Shown here: positions 35,547-46,800 of the stretch, piece after piece
Layout of the letters: every line of letters begins with the position of its first letter
How positions within the stretch are numbered: the first letter of the stretch is position 1
NCBI GenBank assembly: GCA_948474755.1
Contig: CAOLHI010004277.1
Span: 62,001-126,000, forward strand
Direction of reading: 5' to 3'
DNA: 64,000 nucleotides
Origin: Ctenosaura bakeri
Lineage: Eukaryota > Chordata > Lepidosauria > Squamata > Iguanidae
The notes under the pieces: generated by a model
What the model was told of the DNA's origin: nothing
What the model saw: the letters and a program-made list of their open reading frames with translations, nothing else
Database searches by the model: none
Translations under genes and position numbers: made by a program

Positions 35547-35854
35547 CTTGGCCAACACCTACCCCAATTGATACAGATGCAGGCATTCAATATGTAATTT
35601 AGGTCTACTTAAGTGGATATATGTCTGCCGGAGGAGAACTGAGCAGTTTCACCACATCCATATTCAGCAAGGGGGCGTGCTGTGATGTTACTACATAGGG
35701 GAGCCAGTGAAGTGACCACTGCACACCAGGACTGATGCCCACTGGGCACTTTCAGTGCATCCTGGGACACCAGTAAGGGAGTGCCAATGCACACTGGTAC
35801 TGTCCAGTGTGCACTAGGATGCTCTTGCTGATCCCCTGATATGTATCATTGGAA

Positions 35855-36398
35855 TACACTAGAAAGCTGGGCCAAAGTGAACAAAATGAATTTCAACAGA
35901 GAGAAATGTACGGTCCTACACTTAGGCAGAAAAAATGGAAGGCACAAATATAGGATGCGGGACACATGGCTGGATAGCAGAATGTGTGAAAGTGATCTAG
36001 GAGTCTTGGTAGATCACAAGCTGAACCTGAGTCAGCAGTGTGATGTGGCAGCCAAGAAAGCCAATGCCATTCTTGGTTGCATCAATAGGAGTATGGTGTC
36101 TAGATTGAGGGAGGAAGTGGTACCACTCTATTCTGCTTTGGTTAGACCTCATTTGGAATACTGTGTCCAGTTCTGGGCATCTCAATTCAAGAAGGATGCT
36201 GACAAGCTGGAGCGTGTCCAGAGCAGGGCGACCAAAATGGTGACGGGTCTGGAAGCCATGCCCTATCAGGAGCGGCTTGGGGAGCTGGGGATGTTTAGTC
36301 TGCAGAAGAGAAGCTTAAGGGAGGACATGATAGCCATGTTTAAATGTTTGAAGGGATGTCAAGTCAAAGAGTGAGCGGGCTTGTTTTCCACTGCTCCA
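35855..36398 (+). mobile_element. CR1 LINE fragment, plus strand
   Basis: The plus frame 35841-36374 reads [53 protein letters not shown]1 ORF2. It ends at a stop after KGCQVKE and is cut by a family-B MITE. One of only two plus-strand CR1 copies. Confidence 0.93.
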
Positions 36399-36495
36399 GA
36401 ATCCTGGCTGGCCCCTCCCTAAACTGCAAACTCCAGGATTCCATAAGACGTTGACAGTGGAATAATAGTGCTATAACAGTCTAGTGCGGAAATTG
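36399..36495. mobile_element. Family-B MITE, right half only
   Basis: ggcccctccctaaactgcaa through cagtctagtgcggaaattgcc. The left arm is missing, lost at the junction with the CR1 copy. Confidence 0.75.
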
Positions 36496-36515
36496 CCCAG
36501 GTGCTCTAGGCTGCC

Positions 36516-36632
36516 TTTCAGAGGAAAGAAATGGTGAAACCACCTCTTGAGTATTCCTTGCCTAAGAGAACTCTAAGAAATTTGTGGGGTCACTGTAAGC
36601 CGACTGGTGACTTGAAAGCACATAAACACCCA
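36516..36632 (+). mobile_element. tRNA-derived SINE, 3' half
   Basis: Contains cagaggaaagaaatggtgaa, gggtcactgtaagccga and gtgacttgaaagcacataaa, the SINE 3' part. Confidence 0.65.
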
Positions 36633-37794
36633 CGAAAAGAAAGTTTACTTCCCGGAGTGTGTTCTTATAATTCTACTTAGGCCCTCCCAAGGCCAACATT
36701 ACAGACCCCCGAGGCTGAATAAGGGGTCCTCTGGAGTGGGCTCTACCCCTCCCTGGGGTGGTGAATGGAAAGCAAATCCCCAAGGTTAGATAGGCAGAAC
36801 TAAATGAAGGAAACCGAGCTGCGTAGACACGACCCATCTCTCATCCTAATAGACTGGAGAACAGTTTGCGCAAGGTGCTCATAGGAAAATTCATCCTCCT
36901 GCTCTGTTTTCAGCCTCCTCCATATCCTTGGATTGCAAGGCGAAAGCATCAGTCTTCTGAAATCAAAGTAGCCCTTCCTATGCCACTGTGCAGCTGCTAA
37001 TGTTTGACCATGATTCTGACGGGGACTCCAAAACCCATCTGCCTGGTGATGGGAGCCACACCTACTACAACCTCCTCCTGCCCTCTGCAGCTGTTTTGTT
37101 CACTTTGAGCTCCCAGGAATGTTCACTCTCTATTCCTCCTCTCCGCCCCCCCCCCAGATAAAGCAATAATCAAGAAAAAATATGATAAGCACCAGGCAAT
37201 TTCCATGTCCCTGACAGGACGGAGTGTTATGACAGAAGATAGTTTATCTCCGGTTCATAATCTATTGCACCAGAGAGCGCATAAACGCTGTGACATTTAT
37301 ACTTTAAATACCTTTCACATCTTGCCGGGCAAGTTTTATGTTGAACATATGTATGGAAAATAGCCCCAATTTTTAGAACTGCAGAGGGAGGCGGGTGCCA
37401 GAGAAAGCATCTTTGAAGGCAAAAAAAATGGGAGTTTAAAGAGAGATGAGAGAGGGAGAGGAGATGCGGGGAAGAGGAGGGGGCCACGTCTCTACGCTCC
37501 TTTGTTTTTTTGGTCTGAAATAAAGACGGCAATCAAAACAGCGGCAGCACTTCCCTGCCGGCTGTTTCCCAGGTGCCAATGTCACTCCAAGGACGCAAAT
37601 CAACACGACAAATGGGAAGCAACTTGAGTCCTGTTTAGCACTCTTGAAACTCCCTCCTCTCCTCTGCAATTCGAAGTTTTCTGGAGGTACATGTGGCTCC
37701 CCAGGGAGCCCACAGTCCTCCTCCACAGAATTGCTAGGTTTCCTTCTCAGAGAGAAAAAATGTGACAGTCCACCAGGATTTAAGTCTGGAGTGT
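36633..37794. other. Repeat-poor intron segment
   Basis: No mobile element recognised. The block 37140-37420 is a candidate conserved non-coding element because of its unique, evenly complex AT-rich text. Minus-strand frames at 37227-37843 show no domain or fitting splice pair. Confidence 0.35.
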
Positions 37795-37905
37795 GTAGAC
37801 AGACTGAGGAAATGGCAAACCTCCTCTGAATAAATCTTGCCAAGAAATCCCTAAGGTAGTCAAACTATAAGTCAGAGTCAATATGAAGACACATAACGTA
37901 ACAAC
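37795..37905 (+). mobile_element. tRNA-derived SINE, 3' half
   Basis: gactgaggaaatggcaaacc, cttgccaagaaatccctaag, aagtcagagtcaatatgaag: diverged SINE 3' part. Confidence 0.55.
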
Positions 37906-38009
37906 AGACATACCCCAAAGGACAGATTAATGGCAGCATTTTCCACACCGTAGGATAAAATCCCAGAGCTGGAAAGAACCACGAAGGTAACCTAGTCCAA
38001 CCTCCTGCT

Positions 38010-38760
38010 GTGTATACTAGGATACTATGTCCAATTTTGGGCACCACAGTTCAAGAAGAATATTGGCAAGCTGGAACATGTCTAGAGGAGGGTGACCAAA
38101 ATGATCAAAGGGCTGGGAACAACGAAGCCCTCTGAGGAGTGTCTGGTGATGTTTAGCCTGGAGAATCATAGAATCATAGAAATCTAGAGTTGGAAGAGAC
38201 CCCAGGGGCCATCCAGTCCAACCCCCTGCCATGCAGGAACACCCTCAAAGCACTCCCGACAGATGGCCATCCAGCCTCTGCTTAAAAACCTCCAAGGAAG
38301 GAGACTCCACCACACTCCGAGGCAGCAGATTCCACTGCCGGACAGCCCTGTCAGGAAGTTCTTCCTGAGGTTCAGGTGGAATCTCCTTTCCTGCAGAGAA
38401 GGCTAAGAGAAGGGGACATAATAGCTATGTTTAAATATTTGAAGGAATGTCATAGGGAAGATGGGGCAAGTTTGTTTCCTGCTGCTCCAGAGACTAGGAC
38501 ACGGAGCAATAGATTCAAACCACAGGAAAAGAGATTCCACCTAAACATTAGGAGGAACTTCTTGATGGTAAGAGAAGTCAGACAATGGAATAGGCTGCCT
38601 GTGAATGTGGTGGAGTCTCCTTCTTTGGAAGTTTTTAAACAGAGGCTGGATGGCCATTTGTCAGGAGTGCTTTGATTGTGTCTTCCTACCTGGCAGAAAG
38701 GGGTTGGACAGGATGGTCCCTGGGCCTCTTCCAATTCTAGGATTCTATAATGTTATTCTA
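38010..38760 (+). mobile_element. CR1 LINE, plus strand, interrupted by an inverted CR1
   Basis: Parts 38010-38163 (gtccaattttgggcaccaca to gatgtttagcctggagaa) and 38397-38760 (aggctaagagaaggggacat to attctatgatcc) are continuous CR1 when the 38165-38396 copy is removed. The frame 38376-38675 encodes [12 protein letters not shown] to [10 protein letters not shown]. Confidence 0.92.
38165..38396 (-). mobile_element. Young CR1 3' end inserted in an older CR1
   Basis: A 232-bp reversed CR1 3' end (atcatagaatcatagaaatc to atctcctttcctgcag) sits inside an opposite-strand CR1. The same CR1 region is therefore present in both orientations and could fold back. Confidence 0.9.
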
Positions 38761-39029
38761 TGATCCAAGCTCTGTTTGTGAAACCGTAAGATCTTCCAGT
38801 AGTAGCTGTTAAGTGCAACCTTGCAGCTCAGGAACAGTTTACCACAGTGCTTGGGAAAGTTGCTTTATTGGACTACAAAACTTCCAAAATCGCTTAGCTG
38901 CTGTCTAGGCTGTCCGAAGCAATCTAAAATCTTAATAAAGCTTTTTCCATGGTCCCAATGAATACCAGGTGTTGTAGGCAATATTTCAGCAGAAGGAGCT
39001 GGCAAAAGTTGTCTCTTGCACTGTCTTTC

Positions 39030-39590
39030 AGTTCTAAGATTCCATGATTCTATATAGAAATGCATAACTAAAGTATCCCTGAGAAGCGGGCATTCAGCCT
39101 GTGAAAACCTCAAATGAAAGGGAGCCCACCATGCTCTGAGGTTATTCGATTCCACTGTTCTACCATCAGAAACTTCTTCCTAATAATGTCAAGTGGAATC
39201 TCCTTTCTTGTAATCTGAATCCATTGCTCTGTGTCCTAATCTCTGGAGCAGCAGCATAGAAGCTGGTTCCATCTTCTACTTGACATCCCTTCAGATAAAG
39301 ATGGGTCTCATGTCACCTCTCACCCTTCTCCTCTCCAAGCTGAATCTACCAGGTTCCTTAAGTTGTACCTCAAAAGACTTGGTTTCCAGGACTTTGGCCA
39401 TCTTGGGTGCCTTCCTCTGGACATTTTCCAGTTTGTTGGCCTCTTTCCTGAGCTGTGGTGCCCAGAACAGGACACAGGATTTGAGGTGAGGTCTGGCCAA
39501 AGCAGGATAAAGTAGCACAAACAATTCCCTGGATCTAGCCACTATACTCCTGTCTAGAATTGCACTGGCTTTTGTGGCTGCTGCATCACA
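39030..39590 (-). mobile_element. Old CR1 LINE fragment
   Basis: Frame 39291-39755 (minus) shows SRELFVLLYPALARPHLKSC, a worn CR1 ORF2. It ends at catcaca, where the family-A MITE is inserted. Confidence 0.85.
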
Positions 39591-40022
39591 GAGTTTTTTC
39601 GCATTCTTTTTTTCTTGCGCGAGCACCCCTTGAGTGCCGTGTAAATGGAAGCGTCGCTCTGCACGACGCAGTCCCACTTGCGCAGCGCTCACGAGGCTGA
39701 CGCAGCGCCCGGGTGTATTTTTTTTATTTTTGGCTTGAAGCCGAAAATAACCCATGCTCGCGCAACGCTCGCGGCGCCCTCGCGCACTTACCTGCTGTGC
39801 GGAGCGTTGGTGAGGTGGCCGGGTCGTGCTTCCTTCCCCCCGCGCAGCCTACAGCTCCCACAGTTCCCTGCGGAAGGAAGGGGCAGGACGCTAGCGCAAC
39901 GGACGCGCAAGCAAGAAGCGCCTGTGGAAGGAAGAAGGGGGGAAGCGGCAGCGTCCCGGACGAAGCTTCTTGCGCGAGACGCCCTCTCCCATCGAGCAAA
40001 AAGGTAACATGCGAAAAGGGCC
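39591..40022. mobile_element. Family-A GC-rich MITE, 432 bp
   Basis: The right end tgcgaaaagggcc is intact and the left end is mutated (gagttttttcgcat). The interior is CpG-rich. Reversed, cgcacttacctgctgtgcgg gives CAG/GTAAGTGCG on the minus strand. Flanking ACA and AGA differ by one base. Inserted in CR1. Confidence 0.82.
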
Positions 40023-40388
40023 AGAGTTCCGTTACTTGTTTATATGTGGCATAGAATCCTTGCATGGTAAGCCAGGTTTGTTGGTGTTGCTTTCAGGATG
40101 TAAGTGATCAAGATAGACATTGTTATGACAATCTTGATTTCCTCTCCTCCCTGCTGGTGGTGAAAAATCTATCTATGCCTTGTTCAAAGAGTTCCCCACA
40201 CCCCTACATTTGTATTTACATTTTACATGACATTCCACACTTAGGAGCGTGGCGAACACACTCTTGGTTTTACCAGCATTCATTTCACAACTGCTCCAGA
40301 TTGGGCCAAAGCTCTGCTAGTGGGGACCCTCATTTGGCCCTGGTGAGGCTGCCACTGAACCCAGAGCAGCTGTGGAAAGATCTATTGT
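40023..40388. other. Intron sequence, nothing recognised
   Basis: No exon or element recognised. The first bases could be the continuation of the old CR1 beyond the MITE. Confidence 0.35.
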
Positions 40389-41023
40389 CACAGAATTATA
40401 GAATCTTAGAGTTGGAAGAGACCCCAGAGGCCACCGAGTCCAACCCCCTGCTATGCAGGAACACACACCCAGAGCATCCTCAGCAAATGGCTATCCAACC
40501 TCTGTTTAAAAACCTCCAAAGAAGGTGACTCCACCATACTCCAAGACTGCATATTCCACTATTGAATGGTTTTTACTGTCAGGAAGTTCTTCTTGATGTT
40601 TAGGTGAAATCTCTTTTCTTGTAGTTTGAATCCATTGCTCTGTGTCCTAGTCTCTGGGGCAGTAGAAAATAAGCTTGCTCCATCTTCAACATGACATCCC
40701 TTCAGCTATCATGTCACTTCTTAACCTTTTTTTTTTCATTAGGCTAAACATACCTAGCCCCCTAAGCTGCTCCTCATAAGGCATGGTTTCCATTTTAGTC
40801 ACCCTCCTCTGGACACGTTCCAGCTTGTCAATATCACTTCTTGCATTGTGGTTCCCAGAAATGGACACAGTATTCCGGATGAGGTCTAACCAAAGCAGAA
40901 CAGAGTGGTATTATTACTCTCCTTGATCTCGACACTATACTCCTGTTGAAGCAGCCTAGTATTGTCTTTTTTGAGCTGTTGAACACTGACTCATGTTCAG
41001 CTTGTGGTCCACAAAGAGCCCTA

Positions 41024-41864
41024 GGCCATTTCCTCACTGGACTGTTCTAGCGCTATGATTCCACTTTCAACATAGAATCATAGAATCATAGAAATCTAGA
41101 GTTGGAAGAGACCCCAGGGGCCATCCAGACCAACCCCCTGTCATGCAGGAACACCCTCAAAGCACTCCCAACAGATGGCCATCCAGCCTCTGCTTAAAAA
41201 CCTCCAAGGAAGGAGACTCCACTACACTCCGAGGCAGCAGATTCCACTGCTGGACAGCCCTGACTGTCAGGAAGTTCTTCCTGAGGTTCAGGTGGAATCT
41301 CCTTTCCTGCAGCTTAAATCCATTGCTCCTTGTCCTGGTCTCTGGAGTAGCAGAAAACAAGTCCTCTCCCTTCTCTACATGGCATCCCTTCAAATATTTA
41401 AACATGGCTTTCATGTCCCCTCTTAACCTTCTCTTCTGCAGACTAAACATACCCAGCTCCCTAAGCTGTTCTTCATAGGGTTTCATGGCTTCCAGACCTC
41501 TCACCATTTTGGTCGCCCTCCTCTGGACTTGCTCCAGCTTGTCAATATCCTTCTTGAATTGGGGTGCCCAGAACTGGACACAGGATTCAAGATGGGGTCT
41601 AACCAAAGCAGAGTAGAGTGGTACCAGTACCTCCCTTGATCTAGACACCATACTCCTATTGATGCAGCCGAGAATTGCATTGGCTTTCTTGGCTGCCGCA
41701 TCACACTGCTGACTCCTGTTCAGCTTGTGGTCTATGAAGACTCCTAGATCCCTTTTGCACGTACTGCTATCCAGCCGGCCCCTCCCGAAACTGCAAACCC
41801 CAGGATTCCATAGGATGTTGAAAGTGGAATCATAGTGTTAGAAAAGTCCAGTACAGAAATGGCC
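41024..41864. mobile_element. Family-B MITE, interrupted, CTA duplication
   Basis: Left part 41024-41071 (ggccatttcctcactggact to actttcaac) and right part 41777-41864 (ggcccctcccgaaactgcaa to cagaaatggcc). CTA flanks are at 41021-41023 and 41865-41867. Part of the left arm, from caacat to the centre, is absent. Confidence 0.88.
41072..41776 (-). mobile_element. Young CR1 LINE inside the MITE
   Basis: Starts atagaatcatagaatcatag. The minus frame 41157-41651 is open from [17 protein letters not shown] to [10 protein letters not shown]. It ends gtactgctatccagcc, where the MITE resumes. Confidence 0.94.
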
Positions 41865-41882
41865 CTAGATTCCTTTCACATG

Positions 41883-42660
41883 CACTGTTTTCAAGTCAAG
41901 TGTCCACCATTCTATCACTCCTACATTTACGAGGCAGGACAGGGAGTTCAAGTGGAGCAAACCATTTCTGCACAAACTGTGAGGATTTTGTTTTGCACAA
42001 AGGGCTGCTGCAGCTGCTTTTTTCACAGACTTTTTAAAAAGTTAGAAGCAAGCACAGTTTGCATCTTTTTGATCAATAGCAATCTTTTTGATGATTAATG
42101 GGTCATGCAAAGGGCTTATAATGAAGGTGTGTGTTCTGCATTCTTATCTTTATTGTTCTCTTTCAAATGATTTTATACTGTTTTAAATTATGGGTGCCTT
42201 AACACTAGGGCTAATTTAATTCTTTTAAAAAACTTTTGTGTCATTAAGGTTTTTTTTTAAAGCTGTTATCTTGTTCTTAACCTTGTAAACTGCCTTGGGT
42301 CCTTTGTAAGGAGAAAGGTAGGATATAAATTAAATTAAAGGAAAGGAAAAAAAAGGTGTCCTTCTGTGTTTGTTGCATGTGTGTGTGATTTGCAAAAAGA
42401 AAAGTGGAAAGAGATTAATTTTGCACAGTAAATTGCCAAAACTCTGACAGGGAGTGGAGGGGCTTGAATGGGTGCCAATCTAAGGGGGAATAAAATGGGG
42501 AAAAATGCAAACCACAGTCAGAATCCCACTGGTTGGTTCCAACCATAGAATAAATTGTTGAATGGTGAGTCAACACTAAGGTAAATCTCATTGATTCAAT
42601 AGATCTATTCTATTTGAGAACTGATTCAGGAGGCAGCTATTGGGAGGCAAAACGAAGGCC
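41883..42660. other. Intron sequence with a small tgtgca-rich block
   Basis: About 41957-42060 has ttctgcacaaac, ttttgcacaaag and tttttcacaga motifs. A family-X-like aaggtaggatataaatt is near 42315. No exon recognised. Confidence 0.4.
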
Positions 42661-43550
42661 CTGCCCAACCAAATGGGAATTCTGTGCCACCAATGAGATT
42701 TTCCTTCAGTCCTCAAAATTCCTAGCATTGCCGCAAATTAAAACTTCAGATGGGTATTTAGAAATGTAGTTCAGACATAGATTGTATATCACTCCAGAAA
42801 GACTGTAAAAAATAACTAAAAATGGAAATGCAAGATGTTGGAAATGAGATGAAAAGGTGGGGACATTTTATCATATGTGGTGGTCTCGTAAGATAGCAAG
42901 GAAATTCTGGAAGAAAATGCATGATGAAATTCAAAGAATTTATAATATAAATTTTAAAATGAAGCTAGAATTTTATCTGTTAAATATGCTTGGGCAACAA
43001 AGAGAAATAAGATGTCATCAGAAGACACTGTTATATCTGATAACTGCTGCAAGGTTGATATATGTGCAATATTGGAAAGAAAGGAAATATGTTGATATAG
43101 AAGAATGGAAATTAAAAGTCCCGGATATGGTAGAGACAGACAAGTTAACATTTTCTTTGAGAAATCAACCTATCCAGAACTTTGAAAGGGAATGGAGAGA
43201 AGTTTTGGATTGGATAAAGACATAATATAAGAAAAAAAAAATCAGAATAAAGCAAGATTGTAAGTAATGCAATGTAATAATTTAGCAAGGTAAAATAATA
43301 ATGTAACAATGTAACAAGGTAACAAAGCAATTGTCTAACAATGTAAGATGTAACAAATCCCTTGAGTAAGCAACAATTATGTATGAAGGGAATGGATACA
43401 CGCAGATTCAATTGGAAAACAAGCTTGGAAGTGGGGAGGGGTTTTTTTATTTTTAATTAAAATCCTTAATAAAAATATTTGGGGGAAAAAAAGAAATGCA
43501 GTTTAGGCATCCCAAGAAAAGGGGTAGCAGGGAAAATAATCAAGGAAAGG
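42661..43550. repeat. Interspersed repeat (family Z) occupied by an L1
   Basis: Flanks of the second L1; collinear with the uninterrupted copy at 33790-33930. Confidence 0.5.
42779..43492 (+). mobile_element. L1-clade LINE, short 5'-truncated copy
   Basis: Frame 42857-43225 reads GTFYHMWWSRKIARKFWKKM, LLYLITAARLIYVQYWK, the extreme C-terminus of L1 ORF2, homologous to the end of the 30.3-kb copy. A 3' UTR follows with aataaaaa near 43469. Flanked by gaaatgtagttcagacat (42761-42778) and gaaatgcagtttaggcat (43493-43510), a target duplication with three differences. Older than the 27-kb copy. Same strand. Confidence 0.88.
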
Positions 43551-43654
43551 CAAGAACAGTTCAAATAACTTTCAGTGTTCCACTCTGCAGTTTTGGAAAT
43601 TTGGAGACGAAAAGGAAATTTCTTTTTGAGGGTGGCAGTGGCTGTGTGCTTCTG

Positions 43655-43825
43655 TCTTACGGAGATGCAAAAGTGAATCTATAATGGGGTTTTCTTGGCA
43701 AGATTGGTTCAGAAGGGGTTTGCCATTGCCTTCGTCTGGGACTGAGAGAGTGTGACTTACCCAAGGTCACCCAATAGGGTTCCATAGCTCAGTGGGTGTT
43801 GGAACCCTGGGCTAAACAGTCATGT
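43655..43825 (-). mobile_element. tRNA-derived SINE, tail lost
   Basis: gttttcttggcaagattggt, tgacttacccaaggtcaccc, ggaaccctgggct: reversed SINE body. Confidence 0.72.
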
Positions 43826-44078
43826 GGCTTCCACTTGGAGCTACACCTCTGAATTCAGGCCATTGCTCTCATTCCCTAATAAGGGACAATTCAGGACCTG
43901 AGTTGGGTGGACACCCCCCCCCCAACAGGAAGGAGAACAGAAGACCTGGCTCAGACCGATGGAGCATCAAGTCCAGCATCCTGTGAGTCACAGTGGACAA
44001 GCGGATGTCTCTGAGAAGCCCACAAGCCAGGGCGCGAGGGCAATTTCCCTTCCTGTTTGCCTTTGTCATCCAGGAGTT

Positions 44079-44135
44079 TCATCATCATCATCATCATCGT
44101 CATCGTCATCATCGCCCCCACCATCATCATCTTAA
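44079..44135. repeat. (ATC)n trinucleotide microsatellite
   Basis: tcatcatcatcatcatcatc with gtc and gcc interruptions. It makes a histidine-run ORF that is not a gene. Confidence 0.9.
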
Positions 44136-44760
44136 TTTATACCCCACCTTTTCCCTCAAAATGAGAAATGAATGCAGTTTGCATTTAAAACAAATACAGT
44201 ATAGCCTGAAGCATACAAAATTTGGCATTCATAGAATCACAGAGTTGGAAGAGACCCCAGGGGCCATCTAGTCCAACCCCCTTCTGCCAGGCAGGAACCC
44301 ACATCAAAGCAACCCCAACAGATGGCCATCCAGCCTCTGCTTAAAAACCTCCAAAGAAGGAGACTTCACCACACTCCCAGGCAGCATATTCCATATTCAA
44401 ACAGAATCAAACTACATGCCGTATTAAAATAATTTTAAAACTACCTCTCAAAATGATAAAATGCTATTTAAAACTGTAGCCTTTAAAGCCCTTACTTTAA
44501 GAAATTTCAGTTCTAAAAGGCTTTTGCACTGATGGAAGGACAGCAAGGAGGGGCCACACTAGCCTTCCCAGGAAAGGAGGTTCAGAGCCTGAGGGGCAGC
44601 CACTGAAAAGGCCCTGTTTTGCATCCCCACCAACCGGGGGGGAATAGGGAATAGGTCTGAAACAAGAGCCTTTTCTGAGGATCTCAAGGACTGGGCAGGC
44701 TCATATGGGGAGATATGGTCTGTGAGAGAGCCCTATGCTTAGCAGAGTTAGTCGCCCAGC
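44136..44760. repeat. Unclassified interspersed repeat (family X) with a CR1 insert
   Basis: ttaatttataccccaccttt, the A-rich part, then aaggcttttgcactgatgga and gagaaggccc-type text as in 9590-10420. The CR1 at 44229-44395 interrupts it. Confidence 0.5.
44229..44395 (-). mobile_element. CR1 LINE 3'-end fragment
   Basis: ttcatagaatcacagagttg to aggcagcatattcca; 167 bp. Confidence 0.9.
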
Positions 44761-44939
44761 AGATAAGTCTCCTATCTCTACTAATTCTTGCATCTTTGAA
44801 ATTTCTGAGATTTGTTTATGAAAAGCAACATCCAGTACCTCCGGAGTCTTCCAGGAGAGGCTGTACATAATTTTGTTTTAGGCAGAAAAAGGGGTATTCT
44901 AGGCAGACTGAAGGGCCACAAAAACTGCCTTGGGGGCCA

Positions 44940-46135
44940 TGTGCAGCAGCGGATCTAGGGTGGAGTAACTGGGGGAGCACCAAAAAGCAGAACCCCCACC
45001 CTCCTGCCTGTTGTGGAAGGGCAGCAGCGGCAGCAGCCCTCCCGCCCTTTGCAGCCCCACCCCCTGCCTGCCCTGGCCCCACCCACTGCCGGGGTCCTTC
45101 CAGCCTGATGGGGTGGTGGTGGCAGCAGCCCTCCTGTCCACCATGGCCCCGCCCACTGCCGGGGTCCTTCCAGCCTAGTGCTGGGGGTTGGCGGCAGAAG
45201 CCCTCCTGTGATAGATGCTGCTGCTGTGATTGAGGAGCAGCTGATTGTGCCTGGGACTGAGCCAGTGAGTGGGATAGATGATGCCTCTGAGATCCAGGAG
45301 CAAGTGACTGTGCCAAGGACTGGGCCAGTGAGTGAGCAAGTCAACTTGCAGACTTTCCCCCACACTAGAAGGGCAAACAGAGACAGAGTTGCCCTGGCCA
45401 GCTCTTGACAGAGAGGGAACCAGCAGTGATGCAAAGGAGTGGCAGCCTCCTGTGCCCATCAGCCCTCAATCACGAAGGCTGAAATGGGCTGCTCAGAGGG
45501 AGGCTGCATCGACTAGGCTGAGGAAACAATAACAAGCAGCACTTGCTCACAGGGGCTATTTAAGTCTGCTGGTGTGGCTGCTCTTTGCTTGCAGCAAATT
45601 ATTAGCAAGTCCTCATGACCTTTGTGTCTCCTGCTCCCTGAAATCCTCTGGATGGATATCTGCCTCCTGAACCTTTAGACTGGACCTTGACCTGGCTTGG
45701 CTTGCGTGTTCCTACTGTTTGGTGTATTCAGACTCTCCCTGCAAGTATTCCTGACCTCCCTCCTCCCTTGCTGGCTCTGGCTCTGCAGGGAGAGATTCCT
45801 GACACCTCCTGCCCTCCATGACCCCACACCCACTGCCTGCTGCAGCCCCACCCACTGTTGTCCCACCCACCACCCACTGGGGTCCTTCCAGCCTGGTGGG
45901 GGGGGTTGCAGCAGCAACAGCTCTTCCACCCACAAAGGTCCTGCCTGCTCACCCCGCAAACACTGCTCCCCACCCGCAGCGGCCTCAACCACTGGTAAGG
46001 TCCTTCCAGCCCAGTGCTGGGGGGACGGTGGCAGCAGGAGCCCTCCCGCCCCTGTGGCCCCACCCACTGCCAGGATCCTTCCAGCCCAGTATGGGGGGGG
46101 AGCAGCAGCACCTAGGGGCACAACTTCTGTGGTTG
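44940..46135. repeat. GC-rich minisatellite (about 70-bp unit), split by a solo LTR
   Basis: Repeated cccacccactgccggggtcc, ttccagcc-agtgctggggg and ggcagcagccctcctg units. Two adjacent units (cactgcc at 45084 and 45154) are 70 bp apart. The array resumes at 45805 after the LTR. Alanine- and proline-rich ORFs across it are artefacts. Confidence 0.75.
45207..45804 (+). mobile_element. Solo LTR, 598 bp, with 5-bp target duplication
   Basis: Begins TGTGATAG and ends CTGACA, flanked by CCTCC at 45202-45206 and 45805-45809. A TATA-like gctatttaagtctg lies near 45555. The short plus frame ending RRLKWAAQREAASTRLRKQ lies in the U3-like part and may be the tail of an element ORF; this is uncertain. 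Type (Gypsy or ERV) not decided. Confidence 0.75.
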
Positions 46136-46450
46136 CCTAGATACATCGCTGGCCACATGGGACCCCCCCGCAGCACTTTTCCCAGCTGTGCAATATAACT
46201 TTAACCGTACACATTTGTTTGATTTATCTGTTAAAACATTTTGAAATCACACCCCATCCAAACTGTTTCCAGGATGCTGTACTAAACTAACCAAAACAAG
46301 TCAAAATAATTAAACCTCTCTTTTTTTAAATAAAAAAGCAGCCAATCCAAACACTGTTTAAAATGAATAACAAAGAATGAAAGTTCACCATCTTCTGAGC
46401 AAGCACAATGAAACAAGTATTAGTGTACTCTTGTTGCTAATAAAAGAGAT
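46136..46450. other. Intron sequence, AT-rich
   Basis: Runs such as ttaaaacattttgaaatcac and aaaataattaaacc suggest a family-X fragment. Nothing else. Confidence 0.35.
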
Positions 46451-46800
46451 TACAGTTGGCCCTCCACGTTGCAGGCTTGACTTCCATGGATTTGATTATT
46501 TGCACGTTTCTCTGATTCATGCTCCCCTATACCTCAGGCACTCCTTTTCTAGGGGAACTTGCCCTCTCAGTAGCTCTGACCAGGTTGCACAGCCCTTTAA
46601 AAACCTGCTGCTGGCCCTCCTCCTCTCCCACCAATCATTGCCTGGCCAGCTGAGAATACCTTGTGCCTCAATTTCTCAGCACCACAAACCCTCTCCCGAT
46701 GCCCCCACACCCCCAAGGAAGGGGATGGGCGAGAGACAGGAAGTAAGGGGTCACCATGCTGGACCACCCATTTTCTCTCTCCTTTCTCTGATCTGGTTTA

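Larger units (their letters stand above)
40389..41882 (-). mobile_element. CR1 LINE host of a three-level nest
   Basis: An older CR1 (cagaattatagaatcttaga from 40389) continues to aagagccctag at 41023, and resumes after 41864 with ctagattcctttcacatgca. Everything between is a MITE that itself contains a younger CR1. Confidence 0.88.

Noticed and set aside
43993..44271. Histidine-rich protein
   Set aside because: Translation of an (ATC)n microsatellite next to a CR1 end.
44816..46198. Overlapping ORFs of 120-166 codons in the 45-46-kb region
   Set aside because: They follow a GC-rich minisatellite and an LTR, show no domain, and overlap one another on both strands.
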